Assembly: GCA_037974335.1 (NCBI GenBank)
Contig: CM075729.1
Location: forward strand, 112,078,437 to 112,142,436
DNA length: 64,000 nucleotides
Source: Prionace glauca
Lineage: Eukaryota > Chordata > Chondrichthyes > Carcharhiniformes > Carcharhinidae
Direction: 5' to 3'
Shown piece after piece: positions 43,801 to 53,112 of the stretch. Both the position numbers and the translations under genes were made by a program. Positions within the stretch are counted from its first letter, which is position 1. Each line of letters begins with the position of its first letter. A model generated the notes under the pieces. The model worked only from the letters and a program-made list of their open reading frames with translations, was not told the DNA's origin and searched no databases.

Positions 43801-46116
43801 CTCCACCATTTCCAAAGATGATTGCTTGCTGATCTGGTAGTAACCTCAACTCTGCACCTTGCCTGTGAATCTATCCATCTCGCCTTAAAAAGTATTCAAA
43901 GCCTCGCCTATCAGTGAGGTAATTCCAGACACTCACGAGAGAAATAAATTAGCCTCATCTCCCTTTTAAATGAGCGACCCCTTACTTTTAAACAATGACC
44001 CCTAGTTCTAGGTTCTCCCACAACAGGGGTAATCTTCTGTCCATCCACCCTCTCAAGATCCCTCAGGATCTTATGGCCCCAAAATCGGGGCGGGCGAGGC
44101 TCGTAGAACGGCATCCTCGTTGGCCTCAGCCGCGATTTTATGTGCCTCAGGTCGGCTCGCCAGTTTCAATCAAGTTGCCTCTCACTCTATTAAACTGCAA
44201 TGAATACAAACCTAATCTCTTCAATCCCTCCTCAGAAGACAACCCAACCATTCCGGGTATTAGTCTTATAAAATTCTTGTTTCCAGCATATTTATATCTC
44301 TAGTATTCTGTACAAGCCTCCCTACTTTTGTATTCACTTCAGGACACATTACTGGTATCAGCAAGTTAATATGACACTATGTATTTAGAAATGCATGAGC
44401 TTCAATGCAGCGACATTGCTTGCAAATAGTGTGTTTTTGGAAGAAACCAGAAAAGACTAGCTGATCTAATTCAGCACGGCAACTAAAGCGACTGTGGCAA
44501 TGAAACGCCCTTGATCTTCTCAAAGGCCAGTTGTGACATGGTTCCCCACACATGGCTTTTAATTATCCTTTTTACCTTCCTTAACAGGAGCTTCTATTGT
44601 TCCTTGCATGGATCACTGCAATTGTTCTAATTTTTAACCAAAAATAATTCTCCGCTGCAGTCAAAATATCATTTCCACCAGTTTGCATTCATCAAACTTC
44701 TTCTGTTTACATGATTCTGGAATCATGGCGAGAACTTATAAATACCATTTAATTTGAACGTCTCTCCTGCTACCTCCCGACTCTTTTATTTCGGTATTGA
44801 ACTGTCTGATTTCTGATGTCTCACCTTGTTACACGTGGGAACAATACTGTTGTTCCTCTGTGAATCTTTTCTAGTGGAACTACTTTTTTAAGCCAGAGTC
44901 AAGAAAGCTGAACCCAAGTTTCTAAGTATAATTGACCAGTGAATTTAGAAGAGTAGCCCATATGACACTAAGGCTCCAACATTTATAAAACGGTGAGTAT
45001 TTTTAATTGATCCTTCACATCTTTTTTGCATCAGACTTATTCATCTCATCGTCATGTCAGAACAAAGGATTAAAGTAAAGTTGATTTATTAGTGTCACAA
45101 GTCGACTTGCATTAACACCGCAATGAAGTTACTGTGAAAATCCCCAAGTCGCCGCATTCCAGCTCCTGTTCTGGTACACTAAGCGCGAGTTTAGCATGGC
45201 CAATGCACCTAACCAGCACGTCTTTTGAACTCGGGAGGAAACCAAAGTTTTCTTTGGGGGAAAATATGCAGACACGGAGAATGTGCAAATGCCGCACAGA
45301 CAGTGACCCAAGCCAGGAATCAAAGCCGTTATCCTGGGGTTGTGAAGCAGCAGTGCTAACCATTGTGCCACCTTGTCACTAGAGATTAGGAAGATTGGAA
45401 ACAAGCAGCACAGTGGCACAATAGTTAGCACCGCTGCCTCACAGCGCCAGGGACCCAGGTTCAATTCGAGCCTTGGGTGACTGTGTGAAGTTTGCATGCC
45501 TGCGTGCGTTTCCTTCGGTTGCTCCAGTTTCCTCTCAAGTCCAAAAATATGCGGATTAGGTGGATGGCCAAGATAAATTGCCCCTTAATGCCAGGGGGAG
45601 TAGGAGGGAAAATATGCTGGGTTACCCGGGTAGGACAGGATCTGGGTGCAATTGTTGTCCATGCAGGCTCAATGGGCCAAATGGCCTCCTTCTGCCCTGT
45701 AGATTCTATGAAATGATCTTAAGAAATGTTTATGATCAATTATTTCAAAGTGTTGGCTTAGTTGCTGACAGTTTGGTTTTATTGACTGAGGGCAGTGTTG
45801 ACTTCCCGGGGCCAATAGGGACAAAAATGTACTAGTGACCATTACATAAAATCGGAATATTTTACAATCATATGAATAACTTCAAATTTGGAAATCTGCC
45901 TATTGGTACCATTGATTTGTCAAGCTTACTTCTCTATCTATTTAAATGTCCATTCTCAACCTGAAACAGTACCTGAATTTGATACCACTAGCACCAATAC
46001 AAGAATCTGGTGTGTCCACCCATCTTCCGATTGCAAACCGGGATCACTTAAAATACTTTCTTACCGGTGAACGTAGTCATTATCCAGATTATCCCGATAA
46101 AATAGCTGAAGTTCAT
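34688..46116 (-). CDS. NCR3-like: Gene B: NKp30 (NCR3)-like receptor, convergent with gene A
   Basis: The exons in transcription order are leader 46116-46065, V domain 43591-43241, and membrane 34820-34688, possibly followed by a tail exon at 27998-27911. The junction phases are 1, 1 and 2, and they agree. The product would be a type I protein with one V domain and an Arg-bearing membrane span, as for gene A. The membrane sequence FRAG resembles human NKp30 LLRAG even more closely than gene A does. Intron 1 contains an inverted pair of SINEs. Intron 2 holds the CR1-rich tandem duplication with a relic V exon. No stop or frame break is seen in the three exons, so it is probably a working gene. 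The tail remains open. Confidence 0.75.
34830..35229. other. Gene B intron 2, unassigned part
   Basis: No exon or repeat was recognised. Confidence 0.5.
35230..35960 (-). mobile_element. CR1 fragments, old
   Basis: 35230-35635 is antisense CR1 C-terminal region ('caagtccccgcagtatctta', 'ccaatgaatacaggcccagc'). 35640-35960 is a separate CR1 3' portion ('ccaatgagcctccaccacgt'). Confidence 0.7.
36200..36365 (+). repeat. Palindromic repeat family D, half copy
   Basis: 'gttgctgccagacctgctga' then 'gtctttccaaacttttcagt' belongs to a family also seen at 52065-52250 and 60290-60355, whose better copies read as long inverted repeats. Confidence 0.6.
36380..38030 (+). mobile_element. CR1 LINE, old, with two nested insertions
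   Basis: Plus-strand CR1 text runs 36380-37011, 37325-37590 and 37765-38030. It is interrupted first by a minus SINE type A (37012-37324) and then by a minus CR1 3' end (37591-37764). Short imperfect duplications ('agtaattag' / 'agctaatag') flank the SINE. Confidence 0.75.
37012..37324 (-). repeat. SINE type A nested in CR1
   Basis: The tail 'atcatagaattccagaagga' is at the left and the head 'gctaatcactgtaccaccgt' at the right. It interrupts a decayed plus-strand CR1. Confidence 0.85.
38245..38760. repeat. SINE B tail and CR1 scraps
   Basis: 38245-38370 is a plus SINE B tail. 38380-38560 is a CR1 3' end (+) and 38560-38760 a CR1 piece (-). No gene was seen. Confidence 0.6.
39250..39832. mobile_element. 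Two CR1 fragments head to head with a C run between
   Basis: 39250-39460 is minus-strand CR1. 39490-39832 is plus-strand CR1, whose frame reads RPHLEYCAQFWSPHYRKDVG, VQRRFTRMLPGLGG and RRLRGELIEVYKVLRGIDRV. The junction is a run of about 20 C at 39464-39482. It lies inside duplication unit 1. Confidence 0.8.
40339..40404 (-). pseudogene. NCR3-like: Relic V exon, last 66 bases only
   Basis: It matches the 3' end of gene B's V exon and keeps the GTAAGC donor. The frame reads GIGATYGARATVNVNHGEAG, against gene B's GIDAAYGAGTVVTVTHSETG. The reading frame is unbroken in what remains. Everything upstream, including both Cys and the Trp, is absent, and a CR1 3' end begins at about 40405. It is a dead exon of duplication unit 1; if used at all it could only be a splice decoy. 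Confidence 0.8.
40405..40740 (-). mobile_element. CR1 3' end interrupting the relic V exon
   Basis: It begins 'catttggcctttcgagccag', the CR1 3' end in minus orientation, and continues to about 40740 ('cctgcatctaccttgcatga'). It replaced or displaced the 5' part of the V exon. Confidence 0.8.
40977..41035 (+). repeat. Small tandem repeat
   Basis: 'gacggggtttttgctaaatt' occurs twice (about 40970 and 41001), with a short 'gacggggtaact' between. It lies at the junction of the two duplication units. Confidence 0.7.
42180..42780 (-). mobile_element. CR1 fragment in duplication unit 2
   Basis: The open frame at 42730-42425 reads RPLLEYCVRLWPPYNRKDAI, TKFTRMLPVLEGLSYKERFN and RRLRGELIEVYKLMRGIDRV. 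It is 5'-truncated and its 3' UTR overlaps the duplicated block. Confidence 0.85.
43241..43591 (-). CDS. NCR3-like: Gene B exon 2: V-set Ig domain with J-like end
   Basis: This 351-base exon (phase 1 to 1) has the acceptor 'tttatccatctacag' and a GTAAGT donor. It encodes GKITVIQSPLSLTKAPGQAA, first Cys in LGCTYEG, Trp in GGYRWHRG, then NEVSNNTAEFTGRVFG, SIRIMDLKPEDTGMYFCKVE with the second Cys, and a J-like YGAGTVVTVTH. Sequons are N-N-T and N-A-S. It shares ITVIQSP, EVSN-T, GRVF and CKVE with gene A and the same positions with human NKp30. Where gene A has two extra Cys, this domain has two Tyr. The open reading runs throughout, although part of it is not preceded by an ATG. Confidence 0.9.
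43750..44345 (-). mobile_element. CR1 fragment upstream of gene B V exon
   Basis: Antisense CR1 text ('tgacccctagttctaggttc', 'caatgaatacaaacctaatc') is overlaid on the duplicated intron block. Confidence 0.75.
44711..45070. other. Gene B intron 1, unassigned part
   Basis: Nothing recognised. Confidence 0.5.
45073..45385 (-). repeat. SINE type A, tail-2 (left arm of inverted pair)
   Basis: The tail 'cgacttgcattaacaccgca' is at the left and the head 'gctaaccattgtgccacctt' at 45354. It faces the plus-strand SINE at 45408 with only about 20 bases between the heads. Confidence 0.88.
45408..45713 (+). repeat. SINE type A, tail-1 (right arm of inverted pair)
   Basis: The head is 'cagcacagtggcacaatagt' and the tail 'gggccaaatggcctccttct' ends in 'gattctatgaa'. 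With its neighbour it would let the gene B pre-mRNA fold into a hairpin over the shared head and body. Confidence 0.88.
46065..46116 (-). CDS. NCR3-like: Gene B exon 1: signal peptide
   Basis: The ATG at 46116-46114 begins MNFSYFIGIIWIMTTFT. The exon ends in phase 1 with G before a GTAAGA donor. Joined to the V exon it gives ...TTFT-G-AITVGKITVIQSP, parallel to gene A's VLLS-G-LTFGNITVIQSP. The hydrophobic core IGIIWIM suits a signal peptide. Confidence 0.75.
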
Positions 46117-46850
46117 TATGCTTGCAGAGTTCTGCACATGAGTTCGGTTAATCTGTAGGATAAAAGGAGGAAAGGACACAATGTTAACCGTGAGGATAGA
46201 CAGAGTACAGAACGCAAACAATTGTTCAAGGTCATGGCAATATCTATTTAAATGCCTCCCTCCGTTAGCAAGCACGGAGGCATCCGAATATATAATTAAT
46301 TGTCCCCAAGGAGGTTCGGCTGTCAATCATTTTCCTTCCATATACCAGGCTGGCTGAAATTGAAGGTATGGGGAGCTTAAACCATCAAATTGTTTCAAAT
46401 TCTTCTGAACGAAAGGAAATACATGGTAGTCACGTCTCGCTGAGAAGGTGTGGACCCCATTGTGCACACAGAGATAAGGCGCAACAGACCAAGAGGTATT
46501 AAGTAAATGTACAGATAAAGCAATAACGGGCTGTGCGGTTTTTCGGGAGCCACAAACTGCTGGCTGCCATTGGTTCAATAATGCTGAGAAAGGGATGAAG
46601 AGTGTCACAAGTTACTCCGCGACATTGCTTGCAAGCTGAATCTCAAAGTAAGTTTTTTTTTCTCGGCGCATCAGACAAGATTGAAAATAACATGCATGAA
46701 AGGTCCGACTGAGTTGCATTTAGCACTTTGTTCGACTGTACAGTCCAGGCTTATAATGATGGTAACTCGTGTATTACAATAACAAGTGTTCACCTTTGAG
46801 TGGAACAAGATTTCCATATTAGATAAATGCAAGAAAGAAAAATGCAATCA
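46117..46850 (-). other. Upstream flank of gene B
   Basis: There are no clear promoter elements. ORFs at 46048-46326 and 46327-46608 (-) run into the leader or are random. Confidence 0.4.
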
Positions 46851-47370
46851 TAGAAAATAGATCCAGAACTAGGCCATTCGGCCCTTCGAACCTGCATCAC
46901 TATTCAATTTGATCATGGCTCATCACGCACTTTCAATATCTCACTCCCGCTTTCTCTCCTTGCCCCTTCATCCCTTTAGCCACAAGGGCCACGTCCAGCT
47001 CCTCCTTGAACATAACTAACCCCAGCAGTTTTCCGTGGTAGGCAATTCCACAGCTTTCCAGCTCTCTGAACGAAGGAATTCTTCCTCATCTCAGCCCTGA
47101 ATAAGATCGCTGGGCTCTGCTCATTGCACTGAGTTGGTGAACCGTATATGGATAAAGGTCTGAAAAGCGGATGTTAACACGACATGCAAATTTCAGGTCG
47201 CACTCAAGGAGATATACAAAGATGAGAAAAATAACTATTGATTAGTCACCAGTCTGCTTACATTAACACAGTAATGAAGTTACTGTGAAAGTCCCCTAGT
47301 CGCCACACTCCGGCGCCTGTTCTTGTACACCGAGGGAGAACATGGCCAATGCACCTGATTCTTCATACAA
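46850..47370 (-). repeat. CR1 3' end and SINE type A tail
   Basis: 46850-47110 is a minus CR1 3' end ('cattcggcccttcgaacctg'). 47222-47365 is a minus SINE A tail-2 fragment. Confidence 0.75.
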
Positions 47371-47704
47371 CCTTCCTTAACATTTAATCATTCACATACA
47401 TCACGTTCTCGTTTCTTTTTGATTATAGGTGTCATTAACAACCACAATAAATGGTATAAATGCCAACATTTCTGCTAGGAATTCCCACACGCTAAACTTA
47501 AATCTTCAAAAGATTTTCTGGCCGATGTACAGAAACGTGTTAATCACCCAAATCTTAGAAGCACAGGCATATGTGCTTGCCTATTCTTTCATGAGTTACC
47601 GGGGGTTGAGTAGAATTCAGAAGCCGTTGTATATCAAGTTTTACTGTAGTTTCTCTGGGCTTTTGCTGCAATTAAGTTATGCACCTATCTAGGATGCAGT
47701 AAAT

Positions 47705-48013
47705 GGGCGGCACGGTGGCACAGTGGAGAACTGCAGCCTCACAAGATCGGGGACCCCTGTTCGATTCCCGGTTTGGGTCCCTGTCTGTGGAATCTGCACA
47801 TTTTCACCATCTCTGCGTGGCTTTCTTCAAGTGCTGCGGCGTCTTCCCACGTCTATAGGTTTGCGGGTTCGGTGTCTTGGCTATGGTAAAGTGTCAGGGG
47901 GACTAGCTAGGGTAAATGCATGGGGTTCTGAGGATATGGCCTGGGTGGGATTGTGATCGGTGCAGATTCGATGGGTTGATTGGCCTCCTTCTACAGTGTT
48001 GGGATTCTATGAA
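47705..48013 (+). repeat. SINE type A, tail-1
   Basis: Begins 'gggcggcacggtggcacagt' and ends 'gtgttgggattctatgaa'. It is almost full length. Confidence 0.88.
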
Positions 48014-48739
48014 CCCTGAATATATCCAGTACAGCATGCAGCGCTTTCCAAACGGCTCCCTAAGGAAAACACGCGGCTTTTAAGCATTTGATCGGATGCT
48101 CATCTTTGGAAGATGACTAATTCTCTTAAGGGATTGGAAAGCCTCGCTGGCCCTGTTGTGCGAACTTGCGAACTCAAAACAACAGATCCAACAAGCATTA
48201 ATCCCATATTAATTGGGATGCGTTAACCCATTGACGAAATGTATTTTAGATTGCCAAACGGCTACTGCATTTCAGTAAAAGGAAAATGTAACAGCACGGA
48301 TGCTGAAAATCTGAAGTAAAAAAGGCAAGGATGAGACAAGCACTCAGTAAGACAGACAGCACGAATTAAAAAAGCATTCCAAGTCAATCGATTCATATCG
48401 TTTAAAATTTTACTTTACGGGAAGTGTGTGTCGCTGGTTCGACCAGGAATTGTCTCCCAACCATAATTGCCCTGGAGAAGGTACTGTTGAGCAATTTGGA
48501 ATGGGCAAGAAGTTCTGGCCTAGCCAGCCACACCCACTTTCCTTAAATTAATATTTATATATTAATAATTAAATATTAATATAAATTCATATTTAACCTC
48601 GGAGATAGGAAACTTTTGTAATCATTGATGAGAAAGTGAGGGTTGGAGCAGACGAAGAACAAAAGTGAAAGTTCGAGGAATATTCAAATGGAATTATATG
48701 CAAGTGATCAGCCGCAATCATGAAACTGTTTCATTGTTT
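48014..48739. other. Non-genic stretch with AT palindrome
   Basis: 48290-48370 is a decayed family D piece and 48430-48545 a decayed SINE B/LINE-2 tail. 48548-48600 is an AT-rich inverted stretch built from TTAATATTTATA. Confidence 0.45.
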
Positions 48740-49530
48740 ATTTATTAGAGTCACAAGTAGACTTAGATTAACGCTGAAATGAAATTACTGTAAAAACCCC
48801 CTCGTTGCCATACTCCAGCGCCTGTTCGGGTATACTGAGGGAGAATTTAGCATGGCCAATGCACCGAACCAGCAAGTCTTTCACACTGTGGGAGGAAAAC
48901 GGAACCCCCGGAGGAAACCCACGCTGACACGGGGAGAATGTGCATAGTCCACATAGGCAGAGACTCAAGCCGGAAATTGAGCCCCTTGGCGGTGAACCTC
49001 ACAATTGCAAAATTGTACTTTGTGCTGGAGATCTGTCAGGTGGTTTTATTAGAATATATAACACGGGTGATGCTGCTAGCTGGATTTTATTGGCATGATT
49101 TTTTAACAGTTTCACAATGCTTCCGTTGGTCTTAAGAAACAGATTTATTCACAATGCACTTCTTTTTTCCTATTCGATATATGAAGTGATAAGTCAAATT
49201 TGAATTGCTTAAAAATCGGGAATTAAAAGTCTAATGATGACCATGAAACCATTGATGGAGAAAACCCATCTGGTTCACCAAGAGAAATAGGCCATCCTTA
49301 CCTGGCCTGGACAATAACCGTGCCTCCAGGTTCACAGCAATGTGGTTGACTATCAATTGACCATCTGAGGGTATTGACTATCAATACCCTCAGAAATGAC
49401 CCAGAAAGCTTTAAAACAAGTGGATACTATCTTAAAGTTTAAAGTCTTTTTTCAAGTTTTAAAGCTTTATGTATTAGTCATAAGTAAGGCTTACATTGAC
49501 ATTGTAATGGAGTTAATGTGAAATTTCCCT
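48740..49530. repeat. SINE A (-), SINE B (+), SINE A tail (-)
   Basis: 48740-49000 is a minus SINE A with tail 2. 49195-49430 is a plus SINE B body containing a small internal duplication ('gactatcaat...ccctcag' twice). 49455-49530 is a minus SINE A tail-2 stub. Confidence 0.75.
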
Positions 49531-49939
49531 ATCCTTATTTAAATGACCTGTACAATCATTTCATATTGGCGCTGTAAGTCACCTATTGTTTTAAACACAC
49601 GACATAAATGTAAAACCCCAGCTTAACACATGAAGTTTTAAGTGCACTTTGCGCCTGCAGGTATCATTCTTTAGGATTTACAAGTCAATTCAGCTCATCT
49701 ATAATTTCCACGTCATGACAGATACTAGAAGGTAGGTGGAGTTGCTCACATCCTTTGGGTGGAGTTCATTCATATTTCCTGAGCAGATTGTAGCCATGAC
49801 TTATATGGGTGGCTTGTCCCATCAAATTAGAGCATGCAAGTAGAACATAGAATTGGATTCAGTGCCATGTATGTTTGTGAACAAAGTCCTTTCGGATCCC
49901 TAACATCTAAGTTGTTAATAATGTACCCCAATTGGAATT

Positions 49940-50125
49940 GATGTGGAAATGCCAGTGTTGGACTGGGATGGGCACAGTAAGAAGTCTCATAACAGCAGGT
50001 TAAAACCGAACAGATTTATTTGGAATTAAGAGCTTTCTGAATGCTGCTCCTTCCTCAGGTGAGTGGAGAATTGGGTTCACAGACACAGCATAGATAGACA
50101 GAGGCGCAATTGGAATGTGAGTCTT
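49940..50125 (+). repeat. Dispersed repeat family E
   Basis: 'cagtgttggactgggatggg' then 'agtaagaagtctcataacag' and 'tgctccttcctcaggtgagt'. This is the most complete copy in the window. Confidence 0.7.
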
Positions 50126-50208
50126 TATTTCTTACCGTCCCAACTAGAATTGATATGTGTGTTAAATTTGCAGTGTTTCTTTCTTTACTGTGCATCCATT
50201 TGCCATAC

Positions 50209-50645
50209 CAGTTGTGGCTCAGTCGTTAGCAGCCTGGACTCTGAGTCACAAACCCCACTCCCAAAAGGATGCACAATAAAATTAAAATTGTTACTCCAGT
50301 TCAATATTCAGAGAGCGCTGGGTTCCCGCTTTAAGATGACATGATGAATTGAGGCCTGGCCTTCCCTCTCATACATAAGTATAATACCACTTTGAGGAGA
50401 AACAGGGGATTTGTCTGGGGGGTCATGGCCAGAATTTGTCTTTAGACCAGTATCACTATCCGGTCATGATCGTTTGGTGTTCATGGGATCTTCTTGCACG
50501 CAAATTGGCTGCTGTGTTTCCTACATTACCAAAGTGACTTAATATGAGAAGTACTCCATTGGCTGGAAGGTGCTTTGTGGCTTCCGATGGTGCTGAGAAA
50601 CGCTGGGCGCTATTCATGGAGCTACATGCAGAGCAGCACAATTGA
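50209..50645 (+). repeat. tRNA-derived SINE, type C
   Basis: The tRNA-like head 'gttgtggctcagtcgttagc' is followed by a body with 'cgctttaagatgacatgatg' and a 3' part 'gcaaattggctgctgtgttt' then 'cctacattacc'. It is a third SINE family, distinct from A and B. Partial relatives lie at 51335-51440 and 51940-52060. Confidence 0.75.
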
Positions 50646-50930
50646 TAGGAAATTTAATGATGCGCAGATCATGTACAGTCTGTATTGAATACAAGTCAAG
50701 GTAACAAAGCAAATAAAGATAGTTTGTCACTATTAAAGATATTCAAAAGAAAACTAGCTACAGAAATGTTTTGGGTCATTTCAAGTCATTTGGGGGCAAT
50801 ATAAATATCAGAAAGTTATTCACATAATAGTCCCCCTGCTAACTAACCCCACAAAAGCTGTTTCACAGTAACCCTATTGTTCTACATATGATAGGCCTTA
50901 ATTGCCCCACCAATGACAATCTTCACTGGG

Positions 50931-51240
50931 GGGCTACTCAGTGGCACAATGATTAGCACTGCTGCCTCACAGCGCCAGGCACCCGAGTTCGATTCCCACT
51001 TTGGGTCACTGTCTGTGCGAAGTTTGCACAGTGTCTGCATGGGTTTCCTCCAGGTGCTCCAGTTTCCTCCCACGGTCCAAAAACGTGCAGGTCATGGTAA
51101 ATTGCCCTCTAACGTCAGGGGATAAGCTAGGTTAAATGCATGGGTTATGGGGATAGGGCATGGGTGGGATTGTGGTCAGTACAGACTCGACGGACCGACT
51201 GGCCTTCTTCTGCACTGTAGGGATTCTGTGATTCTATGTT
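50931..51240 (+). repeat. SINE type A, tail-1
   Basis: From 'gctactcagtggcacaatga' to 'gggattctgtgattctatg', with the CR1-like octamer at its 3' end. Confidence 0.88.
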
Positions 51241-51334
51241 CCATCTCTGAGCGTGGGCAATGTTTGACAGCAAGCGCTTCAACAGATAGGTATTCCCCAA
51301 TTCTGCTCTAATTGTCAATTAGATGGGAGGTTGT

Positions 51335-52250
51335 GGCCCAGTGGTTCATTCTGCCTCAGATATTACAGTATTTTGATTGTCATATAATTACTTTGGTTCT
51401 GAACCTCTCGCCCTGACAGTTAGCATGGAAAAATTTTGAATGAAAAATCATCACATTACAAGCGATGCCCACATCCCATCAACGAATAAAAAACTCACTT
51501 AATTAAAGACCAATTTACTGTAAATCTGCTTTTATCTTAAAGATGGCATCCATTAAGAATCAAAGATTTATGTTTAATCAGCTTTTGACAGAATTGGCAT
51601 TAACAATCGTCATTTTCGCAGTAATCTGGACTAGTCTATAAATCTGTATTTCTCTACCACTTATGATTTGACATCCAGCTGGTGAGATATGTGTCAACAT
51701 TTTTTAATTTGCATAGTTCTGTCATATTAGCAGATCAAACAAAATGCCATTCTTTGCAGGGATTGGGTGTTAACTTGTCTCAATGTTCTGAATCCAGTTC
51801 TAACATTAAGGTTACAGAATGTCAATCTGCAAGAGGTTGACCATATTGAAGCTTCCCTTATCTCAGATGTGATCCATATGATTCCAAGCCAAAGACAATT
51901 GGGTATTCCAATCCGACTGCAGTAACTTGAAATGTCAGGCTAACATTTTCAGGTCAATACTTAGGGAGTGCTACACTGTTGAACTTTCCATCTATCAAAT
52001 GGTATTATAATGTGTGTTATCTTTCAGGTGAAGATAAAATGTCCCTTGCTTCTTGAAAGCAAAATTCTGTGGATGCTGGAACTGAAACAAAAAAGAGAAA
52101 ATGCTGGAAAATCTCAGCAGGTCTGACAGCATCTGTGGGGAATAAATAGAACCAATGTTTCAAGTCTGGGTGACCCTTCACCAGGGCTCTGACAAAGGGT
52201 CATCTGTCTGATCTGTTGAGATTTTACAACAGTTTCTGTTGCTTCTCTAT
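51335..52250 (+). repeat. SINE C pieces and palindromic family D
   Basis: 51335-51440 and 51940-52060 are SINE C parts. 51460-51495 is a SINE B tail. 52065-52250 is family D: 'aaaatgctggaaaatctcag' / 'cagcatctgtgggg' followed by an inverted half. Confidence 0.6.
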
Positions 52251-52751
52251 GGGTAAAAGTCAAGTATTGCTGGTATTTGTGAGAATACAGATTAGTAATG
52301 CATCAATTTGAATCTGAATTTGAGAACTTCAAGCAGAGAAAGATAGATTCCTTTGTGAGTTGTTGAATATTGGAAAATCTTATTAGCTTTATTTTGTTGT
52401 TTGCATTGATTTTATATAGATGAAGCGATATCATTGATTAAAGAAAATATGTTGACGTCAAGCTTAATTGACCAGTATTTCTCGTTTATTTTGTGGACGA
52501 GAGTTCAACAGCTTTGAAACACAGAATGAAGAGCGGTTTTCTACATCTACTGCTGAATAACCTAGGTTTGCTTTTCAGGTCATGTCCCCCTGCCCTAGAT
52601 ACCCAATCAGTGCAGTTGGTCTCCCTCTCTATAACTCTTACTAATTATTTTGGAAAGCCTTAGAACTTTATTCAAATCACTTCCTAATATTGCCCATTCA
52701 AGGGAACAGGAGGTTCATGTATTTAACCCCACCACACAATGGTGCTATGTA

Positions 52752-52825
52752 ATCTCTGTGACACAATCAGTTAGCATGTTCAGTTGTTAACCAAAAGGAT
52801 GGTGGTTCAATTCCACCCAGGGATG
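52752..52825 (+). tRNA. tRNA-Asn(GTT) pseudogene
   Basis: This 74-base cloverleaf-like sequence has anticodon GTT in 'tgttaacc'. The acceptor stem ATCTCTG/CAGGGAT pairs fully. The D-arm ('caatcagttagcat') and T-arm (GGTGG/CCACC around TTCAATT) are recognisable. The anticodon stem has two mismatches, both of the kind left by CpG decay, and the B box has lost its CG. It is probably a dead tRNA-Asn copy rather than a SINE head. Confidence 0.65.
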
Positions 52826-52842
52826 AAATGCAATCATCTTTG

Positions 52843-53112
52843 GGGTGGCACAATAATTAGCACTGCTGCCTCACAGCGCTAGGGACACAGGTTTGATTCC
52901 CATCTTGGGTGTCTGTCTGTGTGGAGTTTACACATTCTACCCGTGTCTGCGTGGGTTTCCTCTATGTGCTCCAGTTTCTTCCCACAGTCCAAAGATTGAC
53001 CATGCTAAATGCTCCCACAATGTACCTGAACAGGCGCCAGAATGTGGTGACTAGGGGATTTTCACAGTAACTTCATTGCAGTGTTACTGTAAGTTATTTC
53101 TGACAGCAAAGA
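52843..53112 (+). repeat. SINE type A, tail-2
   Basis: The head is 'ggtggcacaataattagcac' and the tail 'ggggattttcacagtaactt' then 'cattgcagtgttactgtaag'. It is full length. Confidence 0.88.

Larger units (their letters stand above)
41035..44710 (-). repeat. Tandem duplication unit 2 (with gene B V exon)
   Basis: This is the counterpart of 38770-40985. It carries an extra internal block: 41620-41990 resembles 43690-44010, the region just upstream of the V exon. So more than one local duplication happened. Confidence 0.7.
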
